64,000 bases of DNA, taken from contig JADJDP010000014.1 in assembly GCA_016702645.1 (NCBI GenBank), forward strand, positions 68,370 through 132,369. Direction: 5' to 3'. Source of the stretch: Flavobacteriales bacterium. GTDB lineage: Bacteria > Bacteroidota > Bacteroidia > Flavobacteriales_F > PHOS-HE28. Of the stretch, positions 28,791 through 38,290 are shown piece after piece; the stretch's first letter is position 1, and each line of letters begins with the position of its first letter. The position numbers and the translations under genes were made by a program. The notes under the pieces are model-generated. The model searched no databases, was not told the origin of the DNA, and saw only the letters and a program-made list of their open reading frames with translations.

Positions 28791-29810
28791 ATGCAACTCC
28801 TTCGCAACGCCGACCTCAAGTCCTACAACACCTTCGGCATCGCCGCCAAGGCGGAGCTGTTGGCACGCTTCGGTTCCGTTGCGGACCTACGCAGCTTGCT
28901 CACCGTTCCCGAACTGGCCGATCGACCGCGGCTCGTGCTAGGAGGGGGCAGCAACGTGCTCTTCACCCACGATTTCCAGGGTGTGGTCCTGCTGAACGAG
29001 ATCCCCGGGATCGATGTGATCAATGAAGATGAACGCACTGTCCTCGTGAAAGCCGGAGCGGGTGTGGTCTGGCACGAGCTGGTGTTGTATTGTGTTCAGC
29101 ATGGCTTCGGAGGAATAGAAAACCTCTCGCTCATTCCCGGCAAAGTGGGCGCGGCACCCATGCAGAACATCGGCGCATACGGGGTGGAGATCAAGGACAC
29201 CTTCCATTCGCTCGAAGCCCTGCGAACAAGCGATGGCGAAGTGATCACCTTCGACAAGGCCGCATGCAACTTCGGTTACCGTGAGAGCTTTTTCAAACGG
29301 GAAGGGCGCGATCGGTTCGTGATCCTCAGCGTCACCTTCCAACTGAACAAAGCACCGCATGCGCTCAACACCAGCTATGGCAATATCATCGACGAACTGG
29401 AGCGCACGGGGATCACGCAACCGACGATCACGGACGTGAGCAATGCGGTGATCGCGATCCGCCGGAGCAAACTCCCGGACCCCACTTTACTTGGGAATGC
29501 TGGAAGCTTCTTCAAGAACCCCGTGGTGCCGAAAGCACTCGCCGAGAAGATCAAGGCCAGCTATCCCGATGCGGTCGCCTACCCCGCCGGTGATGGCCTG
29601 ATGAAACTCGCAGCTGGCTGGCTGATCGAGAAGGCCGGTTGGAAAGGTCATCGCGCCGGAGCGTGCGGTGTGCATGACCGACAAGCCTTGGTGATCGTGA
29701 ACCATGGCGGTGCGACCGGGCAGGCGGTGTACGACCTGAGCGAGCAGGTATTGCAAAGCGTGAAGGACCGCTTCGGTGTGGAACTGGAACGCGAGGTGAA
29801 CATCCTCTAA
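28791..29810 (+). CDS. murB: UDP-N-acetylenolpyruvoylglucosamine reductase
   Basis: NADPH- and FAD-dependent enzyme that reduces UDP-GlcNAc-enolpyruvate to UDP-MurNAc in cytoplasmic peptidoglycan synthesis. The 339 residues include the FAD motif GGGSN (51-55), GKVGAAPMQNIGAYG (118-132), YRESFF (163-168), GNAGSFFKNP with the catalytic Ser at 239, and the C-terminal acid in REVNIL (Glu335). The length and YRES loop fit the type I (E. coli-like) enzyme. It reads divergently from the glycosyltransferases; the 85-nt gap should contain both promoters. Confidence 0.95.
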   Translation: MQLLRNADLKSYNTFGIAAKAELLARFGSVADLRSLLTVPELADRPRLVLGGGSNVLFTHDFQGVVLLNEIPGIDVINEDERTVLVKAGAGVVWHELVLYCVQHGFGGIENLSLIPGKVGAAPMQNIGAYGVEIKDTFHSLEALRTSDGEVITFDKAACNFGYRESFFKREGRDRFVILSVTFQLNKAPHALNTSYGNIIDELERTGITQPTITDVSNAVIAIRRSKLPDPTLLGNAGSFFKNPVVPKALAEKIKASYPDAVAYPAGDGLMKLAAGWLIEKAGWKGHRAGACGVHDRQALVIVNHGGATGQAVYDLSEQVLQSVKDRFGVELEREVNIL

Positions 29811-29862
29811 GGCTCAACGCGGGAACTCACTTCGTCGCACCTTCGCTGCATGCGGCTGTTGG

Positions 29863-30927
29863 TTGCGTCCATCTTCTTGCCTTTGCATCGTCGCATGCAC
29901 TTCCGTGAAGCGCGGCGATGCGTTGAACAAACCCACGCCGCTTGTTCTCGATCTTCCTTCCTGGGCGCTCACCGACACCGCCCTGAAACTGGAATTCCCG
30001 TACGACAATCCGCTCACCGTGGAAGGTGCGGCCCTTGGCCGCAGGCTCTTCCACGAGAAAGCATTATCCGCAGATGGCTCATTATCGTGCGCCTCCTGCC
30101 ATGTGCAACGCTTCGCCTTCAGCGATCCACGCACACGGTCCATGGGCATGGGCGGCACCATGGGCGAGCGCAACGCACCGGCGATCCAGAACGTGGCGTG
30201 GGACCATTTCTTCTTCTGGGACGCGCGCGCATTGAGCATCGAACTACAAGCCTTCGCACCGGTGACCGGCCACGCGGAGATGGGCAGCAATTGGAACAAG
30301 GTGGCGGAGCGGCTGCGTCGCATACCTGCATACCCTCCGCTTTTCGCTGCGGCCTTCGGCGACGGGGCTATCGATAGCATGCGCGTGGCCTTCGCACTTG
30401 CCCAATTCGAACGTACGATGATCTCATTATCGTCGCGCTTCGATCGCTACTTCCACGAAGGAGATAGCACAGCGCTCGCGCTATCTGAGAAACGCGGAAA
30501 AGATCTCTTCTTCACCCGTGCGAACTGCGCCGATTGCCATTCGCCCCCGCTTTTCAAGGGACATGAAGTGCAGAACATCGGATTGGACTCCATCCCAGTT
30601 GACCTTGGAATGGGAGGCCGCACGCACATCGCCTGGCACATGGGCCGGTTCAAGACGCCCAGCTTGCGCAACATCGCGGCCACGGCCCCCTACATGCACG
30701 ATGGACGCTTCGCCACATTGGAGCAAGTCGTGGATTTCTATGCGGATGACGTGAACACGAATTCACCAACACTGGATGTGCACATGCAACCTTGGGTGAA
30801 CGGTGAGGTTCGATTGAGCATACAGGACCGGGCGGATCTCGTGGCATTCTTGAAAACCCTCACCGACGAAGATTCCTCACCGACCCGCGTTATGGACCGC
30901 CGGAGTGAGCCGCATGACGATCTTTGA
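29863..30927 (+). CDS. Di-haem cytochrome c peroxidase (CcpA/MauG family), lipoprotein-like
   Basis: About 354 residues with two c-type haem sites, CASCH (76-80) and CADCH (222-226), and the family segment TPSLRNIAATAPYMHDGRFA that supplies the Met ligand region. The family reduces H2O2 in the periplasm or oxidises protein cofactors. The start is uncertain. TTG 29863 gives a short leader with IVAC at residues 9-12, a possible lipobox. An ATG at 29850 is one base out of frame, so a small indel may hide a longer leader. It is followed 8 nt later by a second di-haem peroxidase. Confidence 0.8.
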   Translation: MRPSSCLCIVACTSVKRGDALNKPTPLVLDLPSWALTDTALKLEFPYDNPLTVEGAALGRRLFHEKALSADGSLSCASCHVQRFAFSDPRTRSMGMGGTMGERNAPAIQNVAWDHFFFWDARALSIELQAFAPVTGHAEMGSNWNKVAERLRRIPAYPPLFAAAFGDGAIDSMRVAFALAQFERTMISLSSRFDRYFHEGDSTALALSEKRGKDLFFTRANCADCHSPPLFKGHEVQNIGLDSIPVDLGMGGRTHIAWHMGRFKTPSLRNIAATAPYMHDGRFATLEQVVDFYADDVNTNSPTLDVHMQPWVNGEVRLSIQDRADLVAFLKTLTDEDSSPTRVMDRRSEPHDDL

Positions 30928-30935
30928 CAAGGACC

Positions 30936-32006
30936 ATGAAGAACCGCATCGCCCTCTTCCTTTTCGCGATCGTTGCGCTGGCTGCCTGCCGCAAGGATCC
31001 GCCTATGGGCGATGATGCATCCTATGCAGGTCCTACGCCGTTGAGCCTTTCGATACCGCAGTACGTCACCGACAGCGGTGACTACCTCGTGTACGTTGCC
31101 AACAACCCGCTCACGGTGGAAGGGGTGGCACTCGGTCGCAAGCTCTTTTACGAGAAGGCGCTCTCGGACAACTACACCTTGTCCTGCGGGAGTTGTCATT
31201 TACAGGAACATGCCTTCAGCGACCCCCGCCGGTTCTCCATAGGTACCAACGGTGCGGTTGGTCATCGGCAGGCCATGGCAGTGGTGAACCTCGCCTTCGA
31301 TCACTTCATGTTCTGGGACGCACGGGTGGAAACCTTGGAAGAGCAAGCAGCACGACCCGTGATCGACCTTGCGGAAATGCGCACTACCTGGCCGGTCGTT
31401 GTGCAGCGACTACAAGCGATGCCGGAGTACCCGCTGCTTTTCGAGAAAGCCTTCGGTTCACCGGGTGTGGACAGTGTACGTGCGGGAAAAGCGATCGCGC
31501 AATTCGAGCGTACGCTGATCTCCTTCAACACACGTGCTGATCGTTTCCTGTATTACGCGGATAGCAGTGCGCTCACCCCTCAGGAGCAGCATGGACTGGA
31601 CCTCTTCTTCCGCAGCGGCCATTGCGTGGACTGCCATCGCGATCCGCTCTTCGCCGACCACGCCATCCGCAACAACGGACTGGATCTCGTCCCTGCGGAT
31701 CCTGGTTATGCCGGGGTCTCCGGAAACCCCGACCACCTCGGCAAGTTCAAGGTGCCCACCTTGCGCAACATCGCGGTCACAGCGCCCTATATGCACGATG
31801 GCCGTTTCGCCACGCTGGAAGAAGTGCTGGATTTCTATGCAGAGGATGTTCAACTCGGCACACCCAACTTGGACAACCACATGGGTCCATGGCTGGCAGG
31901 CCAGGTGAACCTGAGCGCCCAGGATCGCGCGGACCTGATCACCTTCCTGCAAGCCCTTACGGACGAGGCCTTCCTCACGAACCCAACGTTCAGCGACCCG
32001 AACTGA
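30936..32006 (+). CDS. Di-haem cytochrome c peroxidase (CcpA/MauG family), lipoprotein
   Basis: A 356-residue paralog of the preceding gene. The leader MKNRIALFLFAIVALAAC has a clear lipobox with Cys18, so the protein is membrane-anchored on the periplasmic side or beyond. Haem motifs are CGSCH (84-88) and CVDCH (230-234), followed by VPTLRNIAVTAPYMHDGRFA. ATG 30936 is chosen over the upstream TTG 30924 because it starts the signal peptide cleanly. The two genes probably arose by tandem duplication and are cotranscribed. Electron donor unknown; nearby cupredoxin and multihaem proteins are candidates. Confidence 0.87.
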   Translation: MKNRIALFLFAIVALAACRKDPPMGDDASYAGPTPLSLSIPQYVTDSGDYLVYVANNPLTVEGVALGRKLFYEKALSDNYTLSCGSCHLQEHAFSDPRRFSIGTNGAVGHRQAMAVVNLAFDHFMFWDARVETLEEQAARPVIDLAEMRTTWPVVVQRLQAMPEYPLLFEKAFGSPGVDSVRAGKAIAQFERTLISFNTRADRFLYYADSSALTPQEQHGLDLFFRSGHCVDCHRDPLFADHAIRNNGLDLVPADPGYAGVSGNPDHLGKFKVPTLRNIAVTAPYMHDGRFATLEEVLDFYAEDVQLGTPNLDNHMGPWLAGQVNLSAQDRADLITFLQALTDEAFLTNPTFSDPN

Positions 32007-32052
32007 CGCGGCCTCGCTCGCGTTCTCCATCTTCGCGATCCAACCCCTCGCC

Positions 32053-34237
32053 ATGCTCCCACGTAAGCTGGTCCTTACCTCCATTGCCGTCGCGCTCATC
32101 GCTTCCGCGACTGCGCAGCAACAACTCACCCTGCGCGATGCCGTGCTGAAAGCCGGTACCGATCTGGCACCCGAACGCCTGCGCGGTTTGCAGTGGATCG
32201 AAGGGACCGGGACCTACAGCTATGTGAAAGGTGAACAATTGATGAAAGGCACCTTGGGCAAAAGCGTGGACCAGCCCATTGCGGAACTCAGCGCACTCAA
32301 CGCTCAACTGCCCGGACACCGCCCATGTGAAAGCCTGGCCGATGGTGGAATGGATGGACGCCACACACTTCCGCCTGGTGCACAATGAGCGGGTGTACAG
32401 CTATGACACCGGCAAGGGCGAACTGCAGATGATCACGCGCATCGGCCCCGGTGCTGCGAACGAGGACGTTCACGCCAAGACCAACTGCGTGGCCTTCACG
32501 GTGGACAACGACCTCTATCTCGCACGGCCCGGTGGTGGGAAGAACAAGCCCACGCGCATCACCAGTGATGGTGCTGACGGCATTGTGAACGGGCAGAGCG
32601 TACACCGCCAGGAATACGGCATCGTCAAAGGCACGTTCTGGAGCCCGGAAGGGAACAGGCTGGCTTTCTACCGCATGGATGAAACGATGGTGACGCAGTA
32701 CATGCTCGAGGACATCGGGACCAAGCCCAGCACCTTCGACAAGATCCGCTACCCGATGGCCGGACAAGCAAGTCACCATGTGACCATCGGCATTCACGAC
32801 CTGACCAGTGGCACCACCATGTTCCTGAAGACCGGCGAACCTGCGGACCAATACCTCACGAACATCAGTTGGGAGGCGGACGAGAAACACCTCATCGTTG
32901 TTCACTTGGATCGCAAGACGGAGAACCTACGCGCTGTGCGCTACGATGCGATCACCGGCGAGGCGGTGGCCACGCTATTCACCGAGGAGGACAAGCGCTA
33001 TCTGGAACCCATGCACGCTGCACGCTTCCTGAAGACCCGCCCAACCCAGTTCATCTGGCAGAGCCCGCGTGACGGATGGAACCACCTGTACCTGTATGAT
33101 GTGAAGAAAGGCCTCGTGCGCCAACTCACCAGTGGTGCATGGGTGGTGAAGGACGTCGTGAGCATTGACCCAAAGGAGCGGTTCGCGATCGTGGAGGGCA
33201 CAGCGACCATCGACCCCAAGCAACCAACGGGTGCACTGGAAACACACTTGTACCGCGTGGATCTGGCGACCGGTGCCACCGTGAAGCTCACGAGCGAAGC
33301 AGGAACGCACTACGGCATGTTGAACAGCGACGGTGCGCAGTTGATCGATACCTATAGCAGCACCACCGTCCCGAACAAGAGCGTTGTCCGCGATACGCGG
33401 ACAGGCAAGGTGATGAAGGTCCTGGTGGAGGCAAAGGACCCCTATGGCAGCTATGCGGTGGGTAAGATCGAACTGCACACCTTGGTGGGTGAGAACGGCG
33501 ATGTGCTGAACGCGCGCTTGATCAAACCGAGCACTTTCGATGCGAAGAAGAACTACCCGGTGCTGATCTATGTGTACAACGGCCCGCATGTGCAATTGGT
33601 GAGCAACTCCTTCCTCGCTGGTGCCTCGCCCTGGATGCTGCATGCCGCCGAGCGCGGCTACCTCGTATGGACCCTGGACGGCCATGGAACACCGGATCGA
33701 GGGCGTGAATTCGAGCAGATGATCCATCGTCAGTTGGGCATCGTGGAAGTGAAGGACCAGATCCACGGTGTGGAATGGCTGAAAAAGCAACCGTGGGTGG
33801 ACGCCACCCGCATCGCCGTTCACGGCTGGAGCTACGGAGGGCACATGACCACCGCGATGCTCACGCGCAACCCCGGCGTGTTCAAAGCGGGTGTCGCCGG
33901 CGGGCCGGTGATGGATTGGGCCATGTACGAAGTGATGTACGGCGAACGCTACATGGACACCCCCGCGGAGAACCCGGACGGATACAGTGCCACCGCGCTC
34001 GCAAATGCTGCCAAGGACCTGAAGGACGATCTGCTCATCATCACCGGTGGAAAGGATGATACCGTGGTGCCCGAACACAGCTACACCTTCCTCAAGGCGT
34101 GCATTGCTGCCGGTGTGCAGGTCGATTTCTTCAATTATCCCGGACATGGGCACAACGTGCGTGGCAAGGATCGCCTGCACCTCATGGAAAAAGTCCTGGG
34201 CTATATCGACGAACGAGTGCTTCCAAGCGCCCGATAG
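32053..34237 (+). CDS. S9 family peptidase, DPP-IV-like (frameshifted at about 32312)
   Basis: About 728 residues: signal peptide (LVLTSIAVALIASATAQ), beta-propeller N-terminal domain, then an alpha/beta hydrolase domain. Catalytic serine in GWSYGGH, aspartate in GGKDDTVVP, histidine in PGHGHNV. This fits the S9B group, exported peptidases that release N-terminal X-Pro dipeptides. The first 87 residues and the remainder are in different frames that meet at CTGCCCGGACACC (32308-32320). Removing one base gives NAQLPDTAHVKAW, so an inserted base is the likely cause. It follows the peroxidase pair at 46 nt and may share its transcript. Confidence 0.88.
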
Positions 34238-34290
34238 GTCGGATCCCAACAATGGCGATCCGTAAACCGGACCGCAAATGATCTCCCGGG

Positions 34291-34298
34291 TAACTTTC
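34291..34298 (+). promoter_or_regulatory. Candidate -7 element before the cupredoxin gene
   Basis: TAACTTTC matches seven of eight positions of TAnnTTTG and lies 18 nt before the ATG. I see no clear -33 element. Confidence 0.25.
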
Positions 34299-34316
34299 GG
34301 CCTTCGAACCCATTCC

Positions 34317-34937
34317 ATGAAGAAGATCCTTACCCTCGTTGCACTACTTCCTTTGGCGGCCTTCGGGCAGCAGATCTGGCAGGTGAACATGGCCGGCAGC
34401 ACCCAAGGTGGTCCGCTCCCCAGCTACAGCCCGCAGCACCTGACCATCAACATGAACGACATCGTGCGTTTCAGCAACACGAGCGGTTCCCACAGCGCCG
34501 ATGGGAGCCTGCAACTCTTTCCCAGCAACCCCGCCGGTTTCAGCACGGGTGAACCCGAAAGCGGTTCGTGGTCCGAAGAGATGCCATTTCCGATCCCCGG
34601 CTTGTACAACTACACCTGCACCCAGGATGGGCACTCCGCCACCCAGTCCGGAACGATCACCGTGCTGAGCACAATGGGCGTTGCCGAAGTGGAAGGCTCT
34701 GCGGACGTGAAGGTCTATCCAAGCCCCACCATCGACCTGCTCTTCATTGAGATGGCAACCAACACTGCACGTAGCGCAACGGTTGTGGACCTCGATGGGT
34801 CCACCGTGTTGAGCGCCAACTTGAATGCGACCGGCCGCAGCGAACTGAACGTGGCAACCCTTGCTCCCGGCAAATACTTCGTCCTCGTCACCGATGTCGA
34901 TGGCCGGATGACCGCCAAGCCCTTTACCAAGAACTAG
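34317..34937 (+). CDS. Cupredoxin-like protein with T9SS type A signal
   Basis: A 206-residue exported protein. The signal peptide is MKKILTLVALLPLAAFGQ. Residues ~20-120 form a plastocyanin-like domain with His in SGSHSADG and a Cys/His pair in YTCTQDGHSA; no axial Met is evident after the second His. The last ~80 residues are a type A T9SS domain (VKVYPSPTIDLLFIE ... GKYFVLV). Such blue-copper folds move electrons, which fits the surrounding peroxidases and multihaem cytochromes; copper binding is inferred. ATG 34317 is chosen because it opens the signal peptide. Confidence 0.75.
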   Translation: MKKILTLVALLPLAAFGQQIWQVNMAGSTQGGPLPSYSPQHLTINMNDIVRFSNTSGSHSADGSLQLFPSNPAGFSTGEPESGSWSEEMPFPIPGLYNYTCTQDGHSATQSGTITVLSTMGVAEVEGSADVKVYPSPTIDLLFIEMATNTARSATVVDLDGSTVLSANLNATGRSELNVATLAPGKYFVLVTDVDGRMTAKPFTKN

Positions 34938-34959
34938 AGGCTCCCCCAAAAGGCCCCCG

Positions 34960-34989
34960 GGGGGGGGGGGGGGGCGTTCGGCCGCCCCC
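34960..34989. terminator. Poly-G tract and GC hairpin between convergent genes
   Basis: A run of 15 G (34960-34974) merges into a stem GGGGGCG-TTCGGC-CGCCCCC (34970-34989). The position between convergent stops suits a terminator, but there is no T-run. The length of the G run should be treated with caution. Confidence 0.4.
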
Positions 34990-35008
34990 AAAGGGCGGGA
35001 GGGGGGCC

Positions 35009-36227
35009 CTAGGGAAGGCGAACAAGGCGAACGCTCAAAGGCTCCATGCCTTCGGCCACCGCCCGCACCACATAGCCGCCCGGCGCTCCATCGGCCAGCG
35101 GAACAACGAAGGCGCTCTTCCCACCGGGGATGGCGCCTTCGTGCATGACGGCCACTTCCTTGCCAAGTGCGTCGAAGAGTGACACCCGCACGCGGCGCCC
35201 AGCAGGCAGCTCCAGCCATACAGTGGCGTTCTCGGTCGTGGGATTGGGATAGGCGTACATGCGTTCCGCATGCAGTTCCTGTCCGGCATCGATGCCCATG
35301 CCACTGTTCACGGGCTCGGCAAGCGTGGCGAGCGTGGCCAAACTGAGTTTCGCAAGCTTCTCGTAGTAAGGCACATCGAAATACTGCACCCGATCGTCCG
35401 GTGTGTGGTAATACGGGTTGCCATCCGCGCTGAACTCTTCGATCACCAGCACCGCACCGTAGCCCTCGGTCCAGAAGGAGGCATGATCGCTGTAGGTGGC
35501 ACCGGGGTTGGTGAGGATCAGGTCCAGGTCGATGTTGTAATGGTCGCGCATGGCGAAGACACTGTCCGATAGCTCGATGGAGTTGGCCACTGGGCGGGTG
35601 TGGATGCGTGCCTTGGTGTCCCCGTCCCCATCATACGCGATGGCGTCCATGTTGATGACCCCACGGATGAGCGCGTCATTGGCGGCCATGGCACCCGCAT
35701 AGAACAAGGCTGCCGATCTTGCCTTGCTCCTCTTCGTCCCACAACGCGAAGACGATGGGATGCACGAAGTCCACATCGGCCAGGATGCGTGCTGCTTCCA
35801 GCACCGCGCACACGCCACTGCCATCATCATCGGCCGCCGGTGCATTGAGGATGCCACCCGGCATTGCATCGTAGTGGGCACAGATGATCACCGCTTCGTT
35901 GGTGGAACCATCGCCGGGTTTGGTCACAAGCACGTTCTTGCCCGTGGTGCTGAAGCTCTGCTCCACCGGCACATAGCCGAACTGCGCGAGCTTCTGCATG
36001 AGATAGGTCTGCGACAGCGCATTGCCCGCGTTGTTCTTGTGGCGGCTCGCAATGGTCTGCATGGAGCCGTCGATCATCGTGGGCACCTCCCCGCTCAGCT
36101 CCCCCACCCACTTCATCATGCTATCAATGCGCATGTCGTCCAGGATGGTTTGCACCACGGGGTTCTGGGCGTTGGCCGAAAAGAATAGGGAAAGGCCGAC
36201 GAAGACGAAGGGAAGGCGGAGGCTCAT
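35009..36227 (-). CDS. M28 family metallopeptidase with T9SS type A signal (frameshifted at about 35710)
   Basis: About 406 residues: signal peptide (LPFVFVGLSLFFSANAQ), then an M28 zinc aminopeptidase domain with ICAHYDAMPG (first His/Asp), APAADDDGSG (bridging Asp), WDEEEQGK (catalytic Glu and ligand), VINMDAIAYD and YYHTPDDR (last His). The C-terminal ~80 residues are a type A T9SS signal (AYPNPTTENATVWLEL). The two frames meet just after EEQGKIGS; an indel at 35705-35715 splits ALFYAGAMAAND from it. It probably cleaves N-terminal residues from peptides outside the cell, complementing the S9 peptidase. Confidence 0.88.
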
Positions 36228-36264
36228 GTTCCAAATGTAGGATCAGCGAGCACGCGGAGCGAGC

Positions 36265-38271
36265 CTAGAAACCCACCACCCGCTGCGCGAACCGCTGGCC
36301 CCTTGCGTGCATGACGACGAGGTACGTGGCCCCACTCTCCGGAAGCAAGGTGCTCCATTGCCGCTCCCCACGAGGACGATGAGCAGAAACCAAGGCACCA
36401 CGCAGATCGAAGACCTCGATCACCTCAACAGCTTCACTCAAGCCATCGATGCGCAGAATACCATCCCGCACCGGATTGGGGAACACGCGCACGCCGAGTT
36501 CCGCCAGGTCATCGATCCCAATACCCTGATCGATCAGCACCTGCTCCTTCACCAGCACCGGTGTTCCATCGGCTGCATCGTACATCGTTCGGAAGGCATC
36601 GATCTCCGGCGTGCTGTGATCGAACATCTCCTCCATCCAACGCGGTGGAGCAGCCTGGTACCACACGCGTGCTTCAATGCGCAGTTGGCCCGTGTAGCCG
36701 TTCATGGGCACATGGTAGTGCGTGATATCGGTGCCACTACCCTCCGTTCCGAGCGCGTCGCGATTGAAGTCGATGTCTGTCGCGGGTACGCCTACGATGA
36801 GCGTGGTGTCGTACGCGTAATGCGCGGTGGTGAAGCCGAGCGGGGCAAGACGGTTGTCCTTCAAGGGTTCCTTGGCACGCATGAGCACGGTGGTCTTGTC
36901 GCCGTTCACATCGCCCATCACCATCTCGTAGATCTGGGCCTGGCCCGGTGTGGTGATCACGTTGTGGTGCGGCTCGTAGTCTGCATCATGGCCCACCAAC
37001 TCATAGGCACCATCCCAGCGACCGCTTTGGAAGAGCGTGTCGCCATCCGCATCCAGGGCAATGAGTTCGATGAAGGCACGGCGCGATGGATAGCCGCTCG
37101 GGAATTTGTGCCCTGCGAGGTTGATCAGCTCCACATCGATGAAGGCGCTGTCGGCATCGCGCTCCGCCACCGTGGTTTGCAGGAGCAAGGTCTGCTGTTG
37201 CAGCATGCGGTTGGTGCGCGCGATGGTGGTATCGAAGTGCGCGCTGCTCGCCGTGAGACCCAATGGACCCAGGTTCTCCTTGAGCAGTTGCAGCATGAAC
37301 ACATTGCCACCGGCCAGTTGGTGTTCGCCATACGGCGTGCGTGGCGTGAGCCAGTCGTACAAGCCCGCGATGATGATGCCATCCGTAAGACGCGGCATGT
37401 GACAGCCCTGGCAGGTGGTTGCGTTCGAACTACCGCTGTTGCCGTATTCGGAATTGACCCACTCGTGATAGGTGGCCTGCTCCACGAACCGATCACCAGT
37501 GGGGTTCCCAGCCAGATCCTCCGTGGCGCTGATGAGCGTGTGGCATCCAGCGCACAAGGTGCTCTTAGCGATGTGCTCGCCAAACTGCGGAGTAAGGCCA
37601 ATGAAGGATTCCATGGCACCCGTGAAGACCTCGTCGTACGGCCCATAGACCGCAAGGGCGGTATCGTAGCGTTGTTGTCCATTGAAGAAGAAACCATTGC
37701 TATCCGGATCCTGGCGGTGGCAGGCGAAGCAGGAAACGCCATCCTGTGCCACCAGGTCGAACTGCAATTCGGCCATGCTGTAATAGCCCCCCACCGTCAT
37801 GTGCTTATCGTGCTGGCCCATGGGCGCATGGCAGCCGGCGCACTTGTCCTCCAGGACCTGCTGGTTGGCGGGGTTCACCGCCACTTCGTGTTCGACCTTC
37901 GCCTTGAAGAAGGGATCGCGCGCGCTATTGGCCATCATGGTGCTGCGCCAGGCATCGGCCATGTTCACATCGCGGCCTTGCGCATCGTGATTGGCCCACA
38001 CGGTGCCCATGGTGTCGATGCCATGGCAACCGTAGCAATTGCCGCTGGCCATGAAGTAGGTGTTGTTCCCGCTCACCAATCCGATGCCGCCGCCACGCTC
38101 CCCCCCTTCGTGCGAGCCATGGTAGCGCGCATGTGCAGGTGGAGCTACTTCATCCCAACCTGCCAGGAGCAACACGATGCACAAGGCACCGAAGAGCACC
38201 AGCGAACGCACGGCGATCTTCCGCTTGCGACGCAACGGAACCTCGTGTTCATATCCGGTCCGCTGTTCCAT
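36265..38271 (-). CDS. Pentahaem c-type cytochrome with T9SS type A signal (paralog 1)
   Basis: 668 residues from ATG 38271, preferred because the longer frame to 38328 would overlap the upstream gene. N-terminal basic stretch and hydrophobic segment (SLVLFGALCIVLLLAGW) as signal or anchor. Five CxxCH haem sites in order: CYGCH, CAGCH, CFACH, CAGCH, CQGCH. A beta-rich region with GHKFPSGYPSRRAF, found in other multihaem cytochromes, follows, then a type A T9SS domain (VRVFPNPVRDGILRI). It is therefore predicted to be exported through the outer membrane. It lies 19 nt after a close paralog, so one transcript is likely. Electron partner and function unknown. Confidence 0.85.
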   Translation of the reverse strand: MEQRTGYEHEVPLRRKRKIAVRSLVLFGALCIVLLLAGWDEVAPPAHARYHGSHEGGERGGGIGLVSGNNTYFMASGNCYGCHGIDTMGTVWANHDAQGRDVNMADAWRSTMMANSARDPFFKAKVEHEVAVNPANQQVLEDKCAGCHAPMGQHDKHMTVGGYYSMAELQFDLVAQDGVSCFACHRQDPDSNGFFFNGQQRYDTALAVYGPYDEVFTGAMESFIGLTPQFGEHIAKSTLCAGCHTLISATEDLAGNPTGDRFVEQATYHEWVNSEYGNSGSSNATTCQGCHMPRLTDGIIIAGLYDWLTPRTPYGEHQLAGGNVFMLQLLKENLGPLGLTASSAHFDTTIARTNRMLQQQTLLLQTTVAERDADSAFIDVELINLAGHKFPSGYPSRRAFIELIALDADGDTLFQSGRWDGAYELVGHDADYEPHHNVITTPGQAQIYEMVMGDVNGDKTTVLMRAKEPLKDNRLAPLGFTTAHYAYDTTLIVGVPATDIDFNRDALGTEGSGTDITHYHVPMNGYTGQLRIEARVWYQAAPPRWMEEMFDHSTPEIDAFRTMYDAADGTPVLVKEQVLIDQGIGIDDLAELGVRVFPNPVRDGILRIDGLSEAVEVIEVFDLRGALVSAHRPRGERQWSTLLPESGATYLVVMHARGQRFAQRVVGF

Positions 38272-38290
38272 CCTAGCGCCCAGCGCCGGT

